Below are positions 14,428 through 21,647 of a DNA stretch of 42,831 nucleotides, in pieces (position 1 is the stretch's first letter; each line of letters starts with the position of its first letter). Source of the DNA: a virus; the IMG/VR virus record IMGVR_UViG_3300025652_000146, positions 1-42,831 of that record; one strand, 5' to 3'. The notes under the pieces were generated by a model that worked only from the letters and a program-made list of their open reading frames with translations, had not been told where the DNA came from and ran no database searches. Made by a program: the position numbers and the translations under genes.

Positions 14428-14518
14428 GTAGTAGCGGAATTTTATTTGATGCAAGAAAATTAGAAAACAATTTTTTTGTTTATGCTGAATCTAGCTACTA
14501 CCTAGATTCGGCTTTTTT
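14428..14518 (+). ncRNA. Structured RNA element with interleaved stems, copy 2
   Basis: Stem 1: GTAGTAGC (14428-14435) with GCTACTAC (14494-14501). Stem 2: GCTGAATC (14484-14491) with GATTCGGC (14505-14512), then six T. Shared with copy 1 are GATGCAAGAA (14448-14457), an AAACAA/TTGTTT hairpin and loop lengths within 2 bases (L1 46 vs 48). Stem sequences differ but stay paired: one A-T to T-A exchange in stem 1 and several changes in stem 2. The HNH start codon is 12 bases downstream. Either a cis-acting attenuator or a small terminated RNA. Confidence 0.7.
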
Positions 14519-14529
14519 AATTTTAAGAC

Positions 14530-15033
14530 ATGAAAGAAATACCAGGTTATCCCAATTATTATGCTTGTGAAAAAGGTTTTATTTTTACTTCTAATTATAA
14601 GAACACAGGAAAGTTCAAAAAGATGAAATTGGAAAAAATGATAACTGGTTATTTGAGAATTAATCTATGGAGGAATAAAAAACTAAAAAGATTTACAGTT
14701 CACGAAATTATCATGTTGACCTTTGAAGGTGAAAGACCAAAGGGATTTATAATTCACCATAAAGATGACAATAGGAAAAATAATAAATTTGATAATCTTG
14801 AATACACTACGCAATCTAAAAACATTCAATATGCTTTTGATAGGGGGCGAAAAGCAAAAGGTGAAAACCACCACCAAACAACTTTAAAAAGAGTTGAAGT
14901 GTTATTTATAAAAAAATTCTACAAAAATAATCCAAATGTTAAGTTTCCAATCTTAGCTAAAAAATACAAGGTATGTAGAACAACAATATCAAATATTGTG
15001 AATGGTAAAACGTGGGGACATGTTGAGATATGA
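14530..15033 (+). CDS. HNH homing endonuclease (NUMOD4-HNH-HTH)
   Basis: 167 aa. Residues 4-25 resemble the NUMOD4 module (IPGYPNYYACEKGFIFTSN). Residues 74-92 form the HNH core (IIHHKDDNRKNNKFDNLEY). Residues 112-163 give a helix-turn-helix ending in SNIVNGKTW, the usual target-recognition module. This is the architecture of free-standing phage homing endonucleases. Codon use differs from native genes, consistent with a mobile gene, and it arrived next to a second copy of the RNA element. Confidence 0.85.
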   Translation: MKEIPGYPNYYACEKGFIFTSNYKNTGKFKKMKLEKMITGYLRINLWRNKKLKRFTVHEIIMLTFEGERPKGFIIHHKDDNRKNNKFDNLEYTTQSKNIQYAFDRGRKAKGENHHQTTLKRVEVLFIKKFYKNNPNVKFPILAKKYKVCRTTISNIVNGKTWGHVEI

Positions 15034-15478
15034 TTTTTTTAAGAAGTCAAAAAAGAAACCACTTACTAGAGAGGTTTATATAATGGAACTTGATCCTTCT
15101 TTAATTAGATTAATTTCAGGTTTTTTCTTAAAGGTCAGAATAATCAAAATTGGAATTTCTAAGAATTCAAACCAACGAAAAAAAGAAGTTGATTCAGGAA
15201 TAAAAGGAAAGATTATATTAATTGATTGTTATCTAGTTGAAGCAGCAACAAGAACTGAATCACACATTCATAAATTATATAAATCAGATAGTTTCAAACC
15301 TAAAGTTCATAAAAAAGGAAGCGGAGAAACTGAATTCTTTAAATTATCGAATAGTCAAATTCAAGAAATAAAATCAATTCTTTCAAGAAGGTCAGCAAAC
15401 AATTCAGATTTCAAAAAGGTCTTCTTCCTGATCCTTTTTTTGATCATTCTTTTTTATTACTTTCTAAAATTCAAATAA
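15020..15478 (+). CDS. GIY-YIG/T5orf172-like nuclease domain with C-terminal membrane helix
   Basis: 152 aa from ATG 15020 (ATG 15002 is an alternative). Residues 18-50 read VYIMELD...IIKIGIS, then NQRKKEVDSG, matching the two strands and Arg of GIY-YIG-like T5orf172/MUG113 domains; SHIHKLY and GETEFFKLS complete the pattern. The domain normally cleaves DNA. Residues 131-150 are a hydrophobic helix, which is odd for a nuclease and would tether it to the membrane. It overlaps the HNH gene and ends on the A of the next ATG. Confidence 0.6.
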   Translation: MLRYDFFKKSKKKPLTREVYIMELDPSLIRLISGFFLKVRIIKIGISKNSNQRKKEVDSGIKGKIILIDCYLVEAATRTESHIHKLYKSDSFKPKVHKKGSGETEFFKLSNSQIQEIKSILSRRSANNSDFKKVFFLILFLIILFYYFLKFK

Positions 15479-16161
15479 TGCAAAACAAAAAAATACTTCT
15501 TGGATTTGACCCTTCGTTTGAAACAATGGGTGTTGCAATCAAAAATCCATCAAAAAAAATACACAAGTACAAATTGTTTTCAGGTGATCTTTTTCAATGT
15601 CTTGAATGGTTAGGTCAAAATGTCAAGATGAAAGATGTTGTTGCAGTTGTTGAAAATCCTGCACTTGATAGCGCTGTTTTTGGTGCATGGGAACAAATAC
15701 ACAAAGCAATCAAAACTGGAAGAATTGGATTGATCAAATATGAATTCAACATGATCATTTCACGGGCGCAAAAGGTGGGAGAAAACAAAGCTGCTGCAAA
15801 AGTTCTGATAAAAATGCTTGCTGAAAAAAATGTTCCAATCATTCAAATTGCACCTTCAGCAAGACAAAAAGCATATTCAAAAGACAAGGCAACAGGAAAG
15901 GTCACTTTGAAGAATGCTGAACTTCTTCGAATGCCAACAAAGACCACAAAAGAACAGTTTGCAAAGTTGACAGGTGTGACACAGTATGAAGGCAACACAG
16001 AACACAGCAGGGATGCTGCAACACTTTTGCACGGTAAAACTTTGAAGTGGTGTGAATTGCAGCTTCGACTTCAGGAAAAACCAAAGGAAAGGAAGAAACC
16101 AAAATCAATGCCTTCAGATAGAAATTTTAATTTTCATTTAGTCAAAAGAAAAACATCATGA
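15478..16161 (+). CDS. RuvC-like Holliday junction resolvase
   Basis: 227 aa. RNase H-fold acidic residues are visible: GFDPS (D11) on the first strand, VVENP (E59) on the fourth, and HSRDAA (H176, D179) on the last helix. This is the RuvC/RusA-functional equivalent found in many phages. It resolves branched DNA before packaging. Start overlaps the preceding stop by one base (TAATG) and the gene ends in an ATGA overlap with the methyltransferase. Native codon use. Confidence 0.8.
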   Translation: MQNKKILLGFDPSFETMGVAIKNPSKKIHKYKLFSGDLFQCLEWLGQNVKMKDVVAVVENPALDSAVFGAWEQIHKAIKTGRIGLIKYEFNMIISRAQKVGENKAAAKVLIKMLAEKNVPIIQIAPSARQKAYSKDKATGKVTLKNAELLRMPTKTTKEQFAKLTGVTQYEGNTEHSRDAATLLHGKTLKWCELQLRLQEKPKERKKPKSMPSDRNFNFHLVKRKTS

Positions 16162-16811
16162 AAAAGAAATTGAAAATCTTAGTTGGTTTTGAAGAAAGTC
16201 AAGCTGTCACAATAGCTTTCAGAAATTTAGGTCATGAAGCTTTTTCAAGTGATCTTCAAAGTTGTTCAGGTGGTTTTCCTGAATGGCATTTGAAAGGAAA
16301 TGTTTTTGATTTTATTGATTTTAAAAAATGGGATTTAGGAATATTTTTTCCACCATGCACACATTTAGCTTCTTCAGGTGCAGCACATTTTGAAAAGAAA
16401 AGAAAAGACGGACGACAACAAAAAGCAATTGAACTTTTTATGAAGGTGGTCAACATTCCAATCAAAAGGATTGCAATTGAAAATCCTGTTGGAATCATGT
16501 CTTCAGTATATCGAAAACCTGATCAAATCATTGAACCTTATTTCTTCGGTGATCCAACGACAAAAAAAACTTGTTTATGGTTGAAGAATTTACACCCGTT
16601 ATTTCATGCAAAAGAAAAGGATTTATTTAACGACAAAATAACACATGTTGAAAAAGGTGGTGTTGTTGAATTTTCAAGTGGAAACAAAATGTCAAATTGG
16701 TATGCATCAACAGGAAATTTACCACATTCAGAAAGATCAAAAGCAAGAAGTAAAACATTCCCTGGTATTGCGAAAGCAATGGCTGAACAATGGTCAAACA
16801 TAAATTTTTAA
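16158..16811 (+). CDS. C5-cytosine DNA methyltransferase-like protein
   Basis: 217 aa. Motif IV is FPPCTHL (PPC 65-67, nucleophile Cys67) and motif VI is IENP (108-110). Residues 6-11 (KILVGFE) replace the usual motif I. The C-terminal SKTFPGIAKAMAEQW matches the end of phage Dcm-like proteins. At 217 aa it lacks a large target-recognition domain, like other short phage members. It probably modifies cytosines to protect phage DNA, although a salvage role cannot be excluded. Confidence 0.75.
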   Translation: MKKKLKILVGFEESQAVTIAFRNLGHEAFSSDLQSCSGGFPEWHLKGNVFDFIDFKKWDLGIFFPPCTHLASSGAAHFEKKRKDGRQQKAIELFMKVVNIPIKRIAIENPVGIMSSVYRKPDQIIEPYFFGDPTTKKTCLWLKNLHPLFHAKEKDLFNDKITHVEKGGVVEFSSGNKMSNWYASTGNLPHSERSKARSKTFPGIAKAMAEQWSNINF

Positions 16812-16812
16812 A

Positions 16813-17169
16813 ATGGCAAAGTACAAAACTTCAACAGGTGAAAGTCTTGAAAATTCTGTCATTGACAGAAGGATTTCAAAAGCAAAAAAAGAATTCCTTG
16901 AAGACTTTTTTGATGAACACAATTATTTTTTTTGTGAAAGAACAAAACGGTCTGATATTCATCTTGAATGTTCACACATTATTTCAGTAAGAATTTGCAA
17001 AGCTTCAGGAAGGTCTGAACTTGCATATTCAAAAAAGAACCTTGAACTTTTAGGAAGATTTTCACATCAACACATTGAAAGTCAATCAAATCAAATTCGT
17101 GAAGACTGGTACAAAGCAAAACAGGAAGGACTGACTTTTGAAGAATTCAAACTTTTTAACAATCTGTAA
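16813..17169 (+). CDS. Small HNH-like protein
   Basis: 118 aa. Residues 44-88 show CERTKRSDIHLECSH, IISVRICKA and NLELLGRFSHQHIE, an HNH-like arrangement (His-containing beta turn, Asn on the helix, final His) with Cys residues that could bind zinc. It resembles NinG- or HNH-type nucleases that accompany RuvC-like resolvases in phages. The catalytic His is uncertain, so the call is tentative. Confidence 0.5.
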   Translation: MAKYKTSTGESLENSVIDRRISKAKKEFLEDFFDEHNYFFCERTKRSDIHLECSHIISVRICKASGRSELAYSKKNLELLGRFSHQHIESQSNQIREDWYKAKQEGLTFEEFKLFNNL

Positions 17170-17180
17170 AAATCAAAAAT

Positions 17181-17258
17181 ATGTTATTCAATTTGTTTAT
17201 TATAATAGGTCTTGCTTGGATTTTACACGAATTTAAAAATGAAAATTATGTTAATTGA
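17181..17258 (+). CDS. 25-aa membrane peptide
   Basis: ATG 11 bases after the previous stop; residues 1-16 hydrophobic (MLFNLFIIIGLAWILH), then a charged tail. It overlaps the next gene by 20 bases. Same design as the other tiny membrane peptides of this genome. Confidence 0.45.
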   Translation: MLFNLFIIIGLAWILHEFKNENYVN

Positions 17259-17652
17259 TACACTTTTTATGATGTTTGAAGAATCAAAAATTTTGAATGA
17301 AGAATCATTTGCTATTCCTGAAACAGATTTCAAAGAAGGTGATTCTTTTGAAGTCAGAACAGCAACTTCTTCATTTAGTATGAAAGCTAATTCACACAAG
17401 TTTGAAAACTTTCAAAAGATAAATGAAGAAATAAAAAATTGCCTTGTTAAAGTCACAAGACCATTCAGACATCTTCAGGTTATTCATTTGATGACAACAG
17501 TTGACTTCAATCAAGTCACAACAACAGTAATGACATATAAAACAACAAAACACTTTGCAGGTTTTGCTTTTGGTGTTGAAGAAAGACATGAATCAGGAAC
17601 TGAAACTTCTTTTCATTTTACATTGAATATTTTAATCAAAACAGAACCATGA
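17239..17652 (+). CDS. Unknown beta-rich protein
   Basis: 137 aa from ATG 17239 (a second in-frame ATG lies at 17248; the TTG at 17212 is rejected because it lies inside the membrane peptide). Thr- and Phe-rich, with alternating hydrophobic residues over about 75-135. No recognised motif. Its TGA overlaps the next ATG. Confidence 0.6.
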   Translation: MKIMLIDTLFMMFEESKILNEESFAIPETDFKEGDSFEVRTATSSFSMKANSHKFENFQKINEEIKNCLVKVTRPFRHLQVIHLMTTVDFNQVTTTVMTYKTTKHFAGFAFGVEERHESGTETSFHFTLNILIKTEP

Positions 17653-17849
17653 AAAAACCAATCACAGAAAAACAGAAAGAAGTTCTTCAGGCATTCAAAG
17701 AAGTAGGTGAAGCTTCGCCACATAAAATTGCCTTGAAATTAGGTCATAAAGAATCAGCACCAATTTTTGGGTCAATCAAATCTTTAGTCAAGAAAGGAAA
17801 ACTGAAGCAAACAGTAACAGGAAGACATTCAAAATATAAATCAATATAA
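17649..17849 (+). CDS. Winged-helix DNA-binding protein
   Basis: 66 aa. ITEKQKEVLQAFKEVGEASP, HKIALKLGH, then APIFGSIKSLVKKGKLKQT and a wing (VTGRHSKYKS) form a complete winged helix like MarR or LexA N-terminal domains. Probably a small regulator. ATGA overlap with the upstream gene. It is a candidate for binding one of the operators described here, without direct evidence. Confidence 0.65.
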   Translation: MKKPITEKQKEVLQAFKEVGEASPHKIALKLGHKESAPIFGSIKSLVKKGKLKQTVTGRHSKYKSI

Positions 17850-17854
17850 AAATC

Positions 17855-18106
17855 ATGGCATTAACACAACACCAAAAAGCAATTATCATATACCTTCAAA
17901 CAGGTCACAAGGAAAAGAAACAGATTGTCAACAAATTTAAAAGTTGGCATTACGCAAATTCAAATAAACACATTGGTGACATTCTTTCGAGAATGGTAAA
18001 CAGGGGTTTAATTGTCAGAGTAAAAAAAGGAATTTACGGAATATCAAAAGAACCTGTTTCTTCAGTATCTGAAATGATTGATCCAAAACAACAATCTTTA
18101 TTTTAA
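17855..18106 (+). CDS. Winged-helix protein with C-terminal clamp-binding motif
   Basis: 83 aa. Residues 4-65 form a winged helix (LTQHQKAIIIYLQTG ... GDILSRMVNRGLIVRVKKGIYGI). After a short linker the protein ends in DPKQQSLF, whose QQSLF matches the bacterial beta-clamp-binding consensus QL[SD]LF. A DNA-binding protein docked on the sliding clamp could target replication forks or late transcription (T4 uses its clamp for late transcription). The motif is short, so function is inference. Confidence 0.6.
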   Translation: MALTQHQKAIIIYLQTGHKEKKQIVNKFKSWHYANSNKHIGDILSRMVNRGLIVRVKKGIYGISKEPVSSVSEMIDPKQQSLF

Positions 18107-18128
18107 AACCATATAAAAAAACAGAATC

Positions 18129-18218
18129 ATGAAAAAAATATCATTCTTTAAAGGTGTTTTAATAGCAGGTTGCACTTGCATTTTTATTTGGTGGTTGATC
18201 CTTTCCGCTTTAAAATAA
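18129..18218 (+). CDS. 29-aa membrane peptide ending in an attC-like site
   Basis: ATG 22 bases after the previous stop; basic start (MKKISFFKG), then 19 hydrophobic residues. Its TAA is the beginning of hairpin D, just as the truncated gene at 12676 ends in hairpin A. Confidence 0.5.
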   Translation: MKKISFFKGVLIAGCTCIFIWWLILSALK

Positions 18219-18274
18219 CGCATAGTTAAACGCATTTTTGAGGAATCGAAAATTGACGTTTTAACGGTTGTTAT
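18215..18274. repeat. attC-like hairpin D
   Basis: ATAAC (18215-18219) and GTTAT (18270-18274) are the outer arms. GTTAAACG (18225-18232) pairs with CGTTTTAAC (18257-18265) with an extrahelical base. It shares AACGCA...TTGACGTTTTA...GTTATTTTTT with hairpin C. It lies 3.8 kb from the cassette island, so it is either an older scar or a free integration site. Confidence 0.55.
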
Positions 18275-18324
18275 TTTTTTGTACCTTGTAAATACTATTA
18301 CTATCAAGCTTTAATTCTGTTCTT

Positions 18325-18358
18325 AGTCAGTCACCTGAAAAATGACTGACTTTTTTTT
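18325..18358 (+). terminator. Intrinsic terminator
   Basis: AGTCAGTCA (18325-18333) pairs perfectly with TGACTGACT (18343-18351), followed by eight T. It ends the 15478-18218 unit. The rest of 18275-18385 has no gene. Confidence 0.85.
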
Positions 18359-18385
18359 GTCAACAATTAACAATAAATTTGATGT

Positions 18386-18574
18386 ATGAAAACATGGAAG
18401 AATTACAAAACACTTGCTGAAGCAATGCCAAATTTGAAAAGAAGAAAGTGTTGGAATAATTGTTTTGAGTGCAAAAAAGAATGGTCAGAAACAAAAACAG
18501 TTCATGTTCACATGATTCAACCAAATGGAGTTGCAAAATTTATTTGTGATCTTTGTCTTGAAAAATATCTTTAA
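18386..18574 (+). CDS. Small zinc-ribbon protein
   Basis: 62 aa with Cys residues arranged as CWNNCFEC (about 22-29) and CDLC (about 54-57), a zinc-ribbon-like pattern. Basic N-terminus. It follows a terminator and precedes the protease gene by 22 bases. Small zinc ribbons in phages often bind nucleic acid or host polymerase, but no specific relative is recognised. Confidence 0.6.
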   Translation: MKTWKNYKTLAEAMPNLKRRKCWNNCFECKKEWSETKTVHVHMIQPNGVAKFICDLCLEKYL

Positions 18575-18596
18575 TCTTTTAAACCATAAATTTATT

Positions 18597-19715
18597 ATGA
18601 AAGTAAAATTCATTATTCTATTGTCAATCTTCCTGTTGGGGTCAATCCTGTCTTCAGGTCAAGAAGGTGAAGTCAATCTGATTGAACCAATTATTGAATC
18701 ACCACAAATGAACGAACGTCAAGCAGCAATTTATTCAGCTTCACAAGTATTCAAAAATTGGGGAATTCAAAAGCTTCAACTTGATTCAGTCATGAAACAA
18801 TACACGGGAAAAGGTGTGAAAGTGTGTGTTTGTGATACTGGTCAACCTGATCATGTGAAATTGAAAGACAAAATCAAAGCTTCAAAGAACTTCACAAGTG
18901 ACGCAAGCGTTTTTGATGGAAACGGACATTCAACACACGTTTCAGGAATCATTGCAGAAATTGCACCTGATGCTGAAATACTGATTGCAAAGGTTCTGAC
19001 AGATGAAGGGTCAGGAACAAATTCAGGCGTTGCAAATGGTTTGACATGGTGTGTTGATCAAGGTGCAAATTTCATCAATCTTTCTTTAGGTGGTTCTAAT
19101 CCATCAACATCAATCAAAACTTCAATTGATTATGCAATTTCAAAAGGTGTTTCAATTATAGCAGCAGCAGGAAATTCAGGTCAATCAAAAGAAGATAACA
19201 TTGGTTATCCTGCCAAATATGACGAAGTCATTGCAATAGGTTCAATCAATGACAAGCTTGACGTTTCTTCATTTTCTTCTTCAGGTGAAGAAGGTGATCT
19301 TGTCACACCAGGGGAAAAGATTCTGTCAACCTACAAAGGAAATACTTATAGGGTTTTATCAGGTACTTCAATGGCAACACCTTATGCTTCAGCAGTTGCT
19401 GCTTTGTACTATGAAAAACACCAATCAAACACAGCGCTTGAACGAGTTCTTGAATTAGGGTCAACTGATATGCTACCTGAAGGTTTTGACAGGTATTCAT
19501 TTTGGGGTCATGTTGAACCAATAGAATTGTTTGAATTCAAAACACCACCTGAAACAAATCCACCAGTTGAAGAAGAACCAAAGGAATCAAAAGTTGAACT
19601 GTTTCTTTTTATTGGAATAGGTGTTTTAGTTGTTTTAGGTTTAGTCTTTTTTTATAGAAGACAGTATTCAAAAAATGATTCATCAACCCAAAAAGAAGAA
19701 AATGAAAGCAGTTAA
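18597..19715 (+). CDS. Secreted, membrane-anchored subtilisin-like serine protease (S8)
   Basis: 372 aa. Residues 1-20 are a signal peptide. The catalytic triad is clear: D80 (VCVCDTG), H111 (GNGHSTHVSG) and S258 (SGTSMATP), with oxyanion N193 (AAAGNSG). Residues 316-333 are a Pro/Glu-rich stalk and 335-353 a membrane helix, followed by a short charged tail inside the cell. The product would be tethered to a membrane facing the periplasm or exterior. The start ATG has the AAACC leader; the frame extends upstream but overlaps the zinc-ribbon gene. Native codon use indicates long residence. Unusual in a phage. Confidence 0.85.
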   Translation: MKVKFIILLSIFLLGSILSSGQEGEVNLIEPIIESPQMNERQAAIYSASQVFKNWGIQKLQLDSVMKQYTGKGVKVCVCDTGQPDHVKLKDKIKASKNFTSDASVFDGNGHSTHVSGIIAEIAPDAEILIAKVLTDEGSGTNSGVANGLTWCVDQGANFINLSLGGSNPSTSIKTSIDYAISKGVSIIAAAGNSGQSKEDNIGYPAKYDEVIAIGSINDKLDVSSFSSSGEEGDLVTPGEKILSTYKGNTYRVLSGTSMATPYASAVAALYYEKHQSNTALERVLELGSTDMLPEGFDRYSFWGHVEPIELFEFKTPPETNPPVEEEPKESKVELFLFIGIGVLVVLGLVFFYRRQYSKNDSSTQKEENESS

Positions 19716-19965
19716 TTTTGAAGGTGCAAATCTTATTCTTGCAAAAGATCAACCTGAATTCTATCAACTTCCTGTTTTACATGATCCTGCTTCAGGTGTT
19801 TGTCATTACTGTCATGAATTGACTTTTGAAGAAATTCAGGAAGTGATCAAGACAAAAAGAATTTGGAGTTTGCAAGTAACACAAAACAGGGGTTTCAATC
19901 CAATTAACATTTCTGTCAAGCCAATGTTTGAATTGACAGGTCAACCAATTAAAGAAGAAGAATGA
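19702..19965 (+). CDS. Unknown protein with HYCHE motif
   Basis: 87 aa from ATG 19702, which overlaps the protease end by 14 bases; an ATG at 19675 would lengthen the overlap. Residues 33-38 read CHYCHE, a possible metal site. The sequence otherwise shows no known motif. It overlaps the next gene by ATGA. Function unknown. Confidence 0.6.
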   Translation: MKAVNFEGANLILAKDQPEFYQLPVLHDPASGVCHYCHELTFEEIQEVIKTKRIWSLQVTQNRGFNPINISVKPMFELTGQPIKEEE

Positions 19966-20339
19966 AAAAATTAATCGAAGAAGATGTCATCATTCCTGAA
20001 GTAAAATCAAAACCTTTAGGAATCGAAGAACGTTTTGAACTGAAGCTTGAAAGAAAAGAACATGCTATTTTTCAACACCATGCAAAGGAACACTTGAAAA
20101 GATTGTCATGGTTAGAAATTCAAGATTCTTCAGGAAGGGCAATGTATTTCATTATGAATAAGATTGTCAAAGACTTTGATCCAATCTTCAATGCTGAAGC
20201 AATTTCAATTGAACTAGATTATCCTAGAGTTTGGGCGCTTTACAGATTCACAAGGATTGCACAACTTGCAATCAATGAAGAAAATGAAGAACAGAAAGTC
20301 TTTCAAGACATAGCTGCAAAACTGTTTCCAATAATTTAA
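19962..20339 (+). CDS. Unknown helical protein
   Basis: 125 aa, soluble, helical, with a conserved-looking stretch HHAKEHLKRLSWLEIQDSSG at about 39-58. Starts in an ATGA overlap and is followed by a hairpin. Last native gene before the acquired methyltransferase; no function can be assigned. Confidence 0.6.
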   Translation: MKKLIEEDVIIPEVKSKPLGIEERFELKLERKEHAIFQHHAKEHLKRLSWLEIQDSSGRAMYFIMNKIVKDFDPIFNAEAISIELDYPRVWALYRFTRIAQLAINEENEEQKVFQDIAAKLFPII

Positions 20340-20345
20340 AAACTG

Positions 20346-20377
20346 AAGCTGATCCTGATGAACTTCAGGATCAGCTT
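20346..20377. terminator. Hairpin between unknown gene and methyltransferase
   Basis: AAGCTGATCCTGA pairs perfectly with TCAGGATCAGCTT around TGAACT. The 3' tail is TAAAAAC, so it is weak as a + strand terminator. It ends 16 bases before the methyltransferase ATG. Confidence 0.55.
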
Positions 20378-20393
20378 TAAAAACAAATCGACA

Positions 20394-21077
20394 ATGAACT
20401 GGAATAAAAATATTGAAGTATTTAATGAGGATTGTATGTTGACAATGGCACGATATGAAGATAATCATTTTGATTTGGCTATTGTTGACCCACCCTATGG
20501 GATTGACGCTGATAAAAAAAACAATGGGAAAAATAGTGATAGGCACGAAAAGACAGCCAAAGCAAAAATTAATACTTATCAAAAAACAAATTGGGATTCC
20601 GAAATACCAAATAAAGAATATTTTGATGAATTGAAAAGAGTATCTAAAAAACAAATCATTTGGGGCGCAAATTATTTTGGATTAACTGCGGGAATGTTGT
20701 ATTGGCATAAAAACGTAACGATGCCAAGCTATTCAACGGGCGAACTTGCAAGTCTTAGTTGGTTAACTAAAAATGATTTCATAGAACTGACTTGGAACGG
20801 AATGCTTCAACACAACATGAAAGATAGAGAGCAAAGAATACACCCAACACAAAAACCCATTTCTTTATATCAACGACTTTTAATTAAGTACGCTGATAAA
20901 GGTTCAAAAATCCTTGATACTCACTTTGGCGGAGGTAGTCACGGAATAGCACTTGATAGTATGAACAAAATAGAAAAAATGGATTTAACTTTAGTCGCTT
21001 GCGAAATTGACGCAGATTATTACAACGATGCAAAGAAGCGATTTGAAAATAAAACATCACAATTAGTAATTTTTTAA
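20394..21077 (+). CDS. N6-adenine DNA methyltransferase (beta-class layout)
   Basis: 227 aa. Catalytic motif IV DPPYG (32-36) comes first, then the variable region, HPTQKP (150-155) and the cofactor motif ILDTHFGGGSHGIA (about 173-186), the order of beta-class enzymes. The ATG follows AAATCGACA; a frame extension to 20358 runs through the hairpin and is rejected. Codon junctions (ATT GAC GCT, GAT AAA) differ from native genes, so it is a recent arrival that nevertheless sits behind a native start motif. Probably protects DNA against restriction; the target site is unknown. Confidence 0.85.
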   Translation: MNWNKNIEVFNEDCMLTMARYEDNHFDLAIVDPPYGIDADKKNNGKNSDRHEKTAKAKINTYQKTNWDSEIPNKEYFDELKRVSKKQIIWGANYFGLTAGMLYWHKNVTMPSYSTGELASLSWLTKNDFIELTWNGMLQHNMKDREQRIHPTQKPISLYQRLLIKYADKGSKILDTHFGGGSHGIALDSMNKIEKMDLTLVACEIDADYYNDAKKRFENKTSQLVIF

Positions 21078-21089
21078 AACAATAATCTT

Positions 21090-21647
21090 ATGACGAAGGG
21101 AAGTCAAAAGAAACCAACAATCAAATCTTCAACAATTGCCAAATATAAAAGGGTTGTTGATGAATGGCTGAATAATGGTGAAAATGGAACTAAAGCATAT
21201 CAGAAGTTTTACCCAAAGGCAAAAGAAAGAACTGCTGTCAACAACTTCAAAAAAATACTGACAAATGCTGACATTCAATTTCACGTCAAGCAACAAAAGA
21301 AAATCAAAGCTGAAGCTGTCAAAAAAGAATATGACTTCACCTTTGAACAGCAAGTTCAGGATCAACTGAAGAAAAAGAAAGTCTTTGAAATGTTGCTTGA
21401 ACTTGGAACAAAAGAAACCTTGACACCTGTTGAAAAAGAAAGGTTTGAAAGATTGAAGTCATTCATGAATTTAAACGGTATCAACAAAGCTGATGACATA
21501 CTTAACAAGATGCTAGGTTTTGACGCTGCAATCAAAATTGCTGAAACTGATGTTGAAGGAAAAGACAAAGTTGACTATTCGAGTTTAACAAGTGAAGAAT
21601 TGATTGCAAGGGTCAAAGCTGCAAAGCTTTTAAAAGAAGCTTTATGA
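21090..21647 (+). CDS. terS: Terminase small subunit-like protein
   Basis: 185 aa. The N-terminal part has an HTH-like stretch (GENGTKAYQKFYPKAKERTA) and a following helix as in many terminase small subunits. The middle is charged and helical (oligomerisation) and the C-terminus reads SSLTSEELIARVKAAKLL. It overlaps the large subunit gene by ATGA, the usual pair order. It would recognise phage DNA for packaging. Confidence 0.75.
   Translation: MTKGSQKKPTIKSSTIAKYKRVVDEWLNNGENGTKAYQKFYPKAKERTAVNNFKKILTNADIQFHVKQQKKIKAEAVKKEYDFTFEQQVQDQLKKKKVFEMLLELGTKETLTPVEKERFERLKSFMNLNGINKADDILNKMLGFDAAIKIAETDVEGKDKVDYSSLTSEELIARVKAAKLLKEAL

Noticed and set aside
20358-20393. Upstream extension of the adenine methyltransferase frame
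   Set aside because: It runs through a perfect hairpin; ATG 20394 follows the ATCGACA motif and gives the normal protein start.
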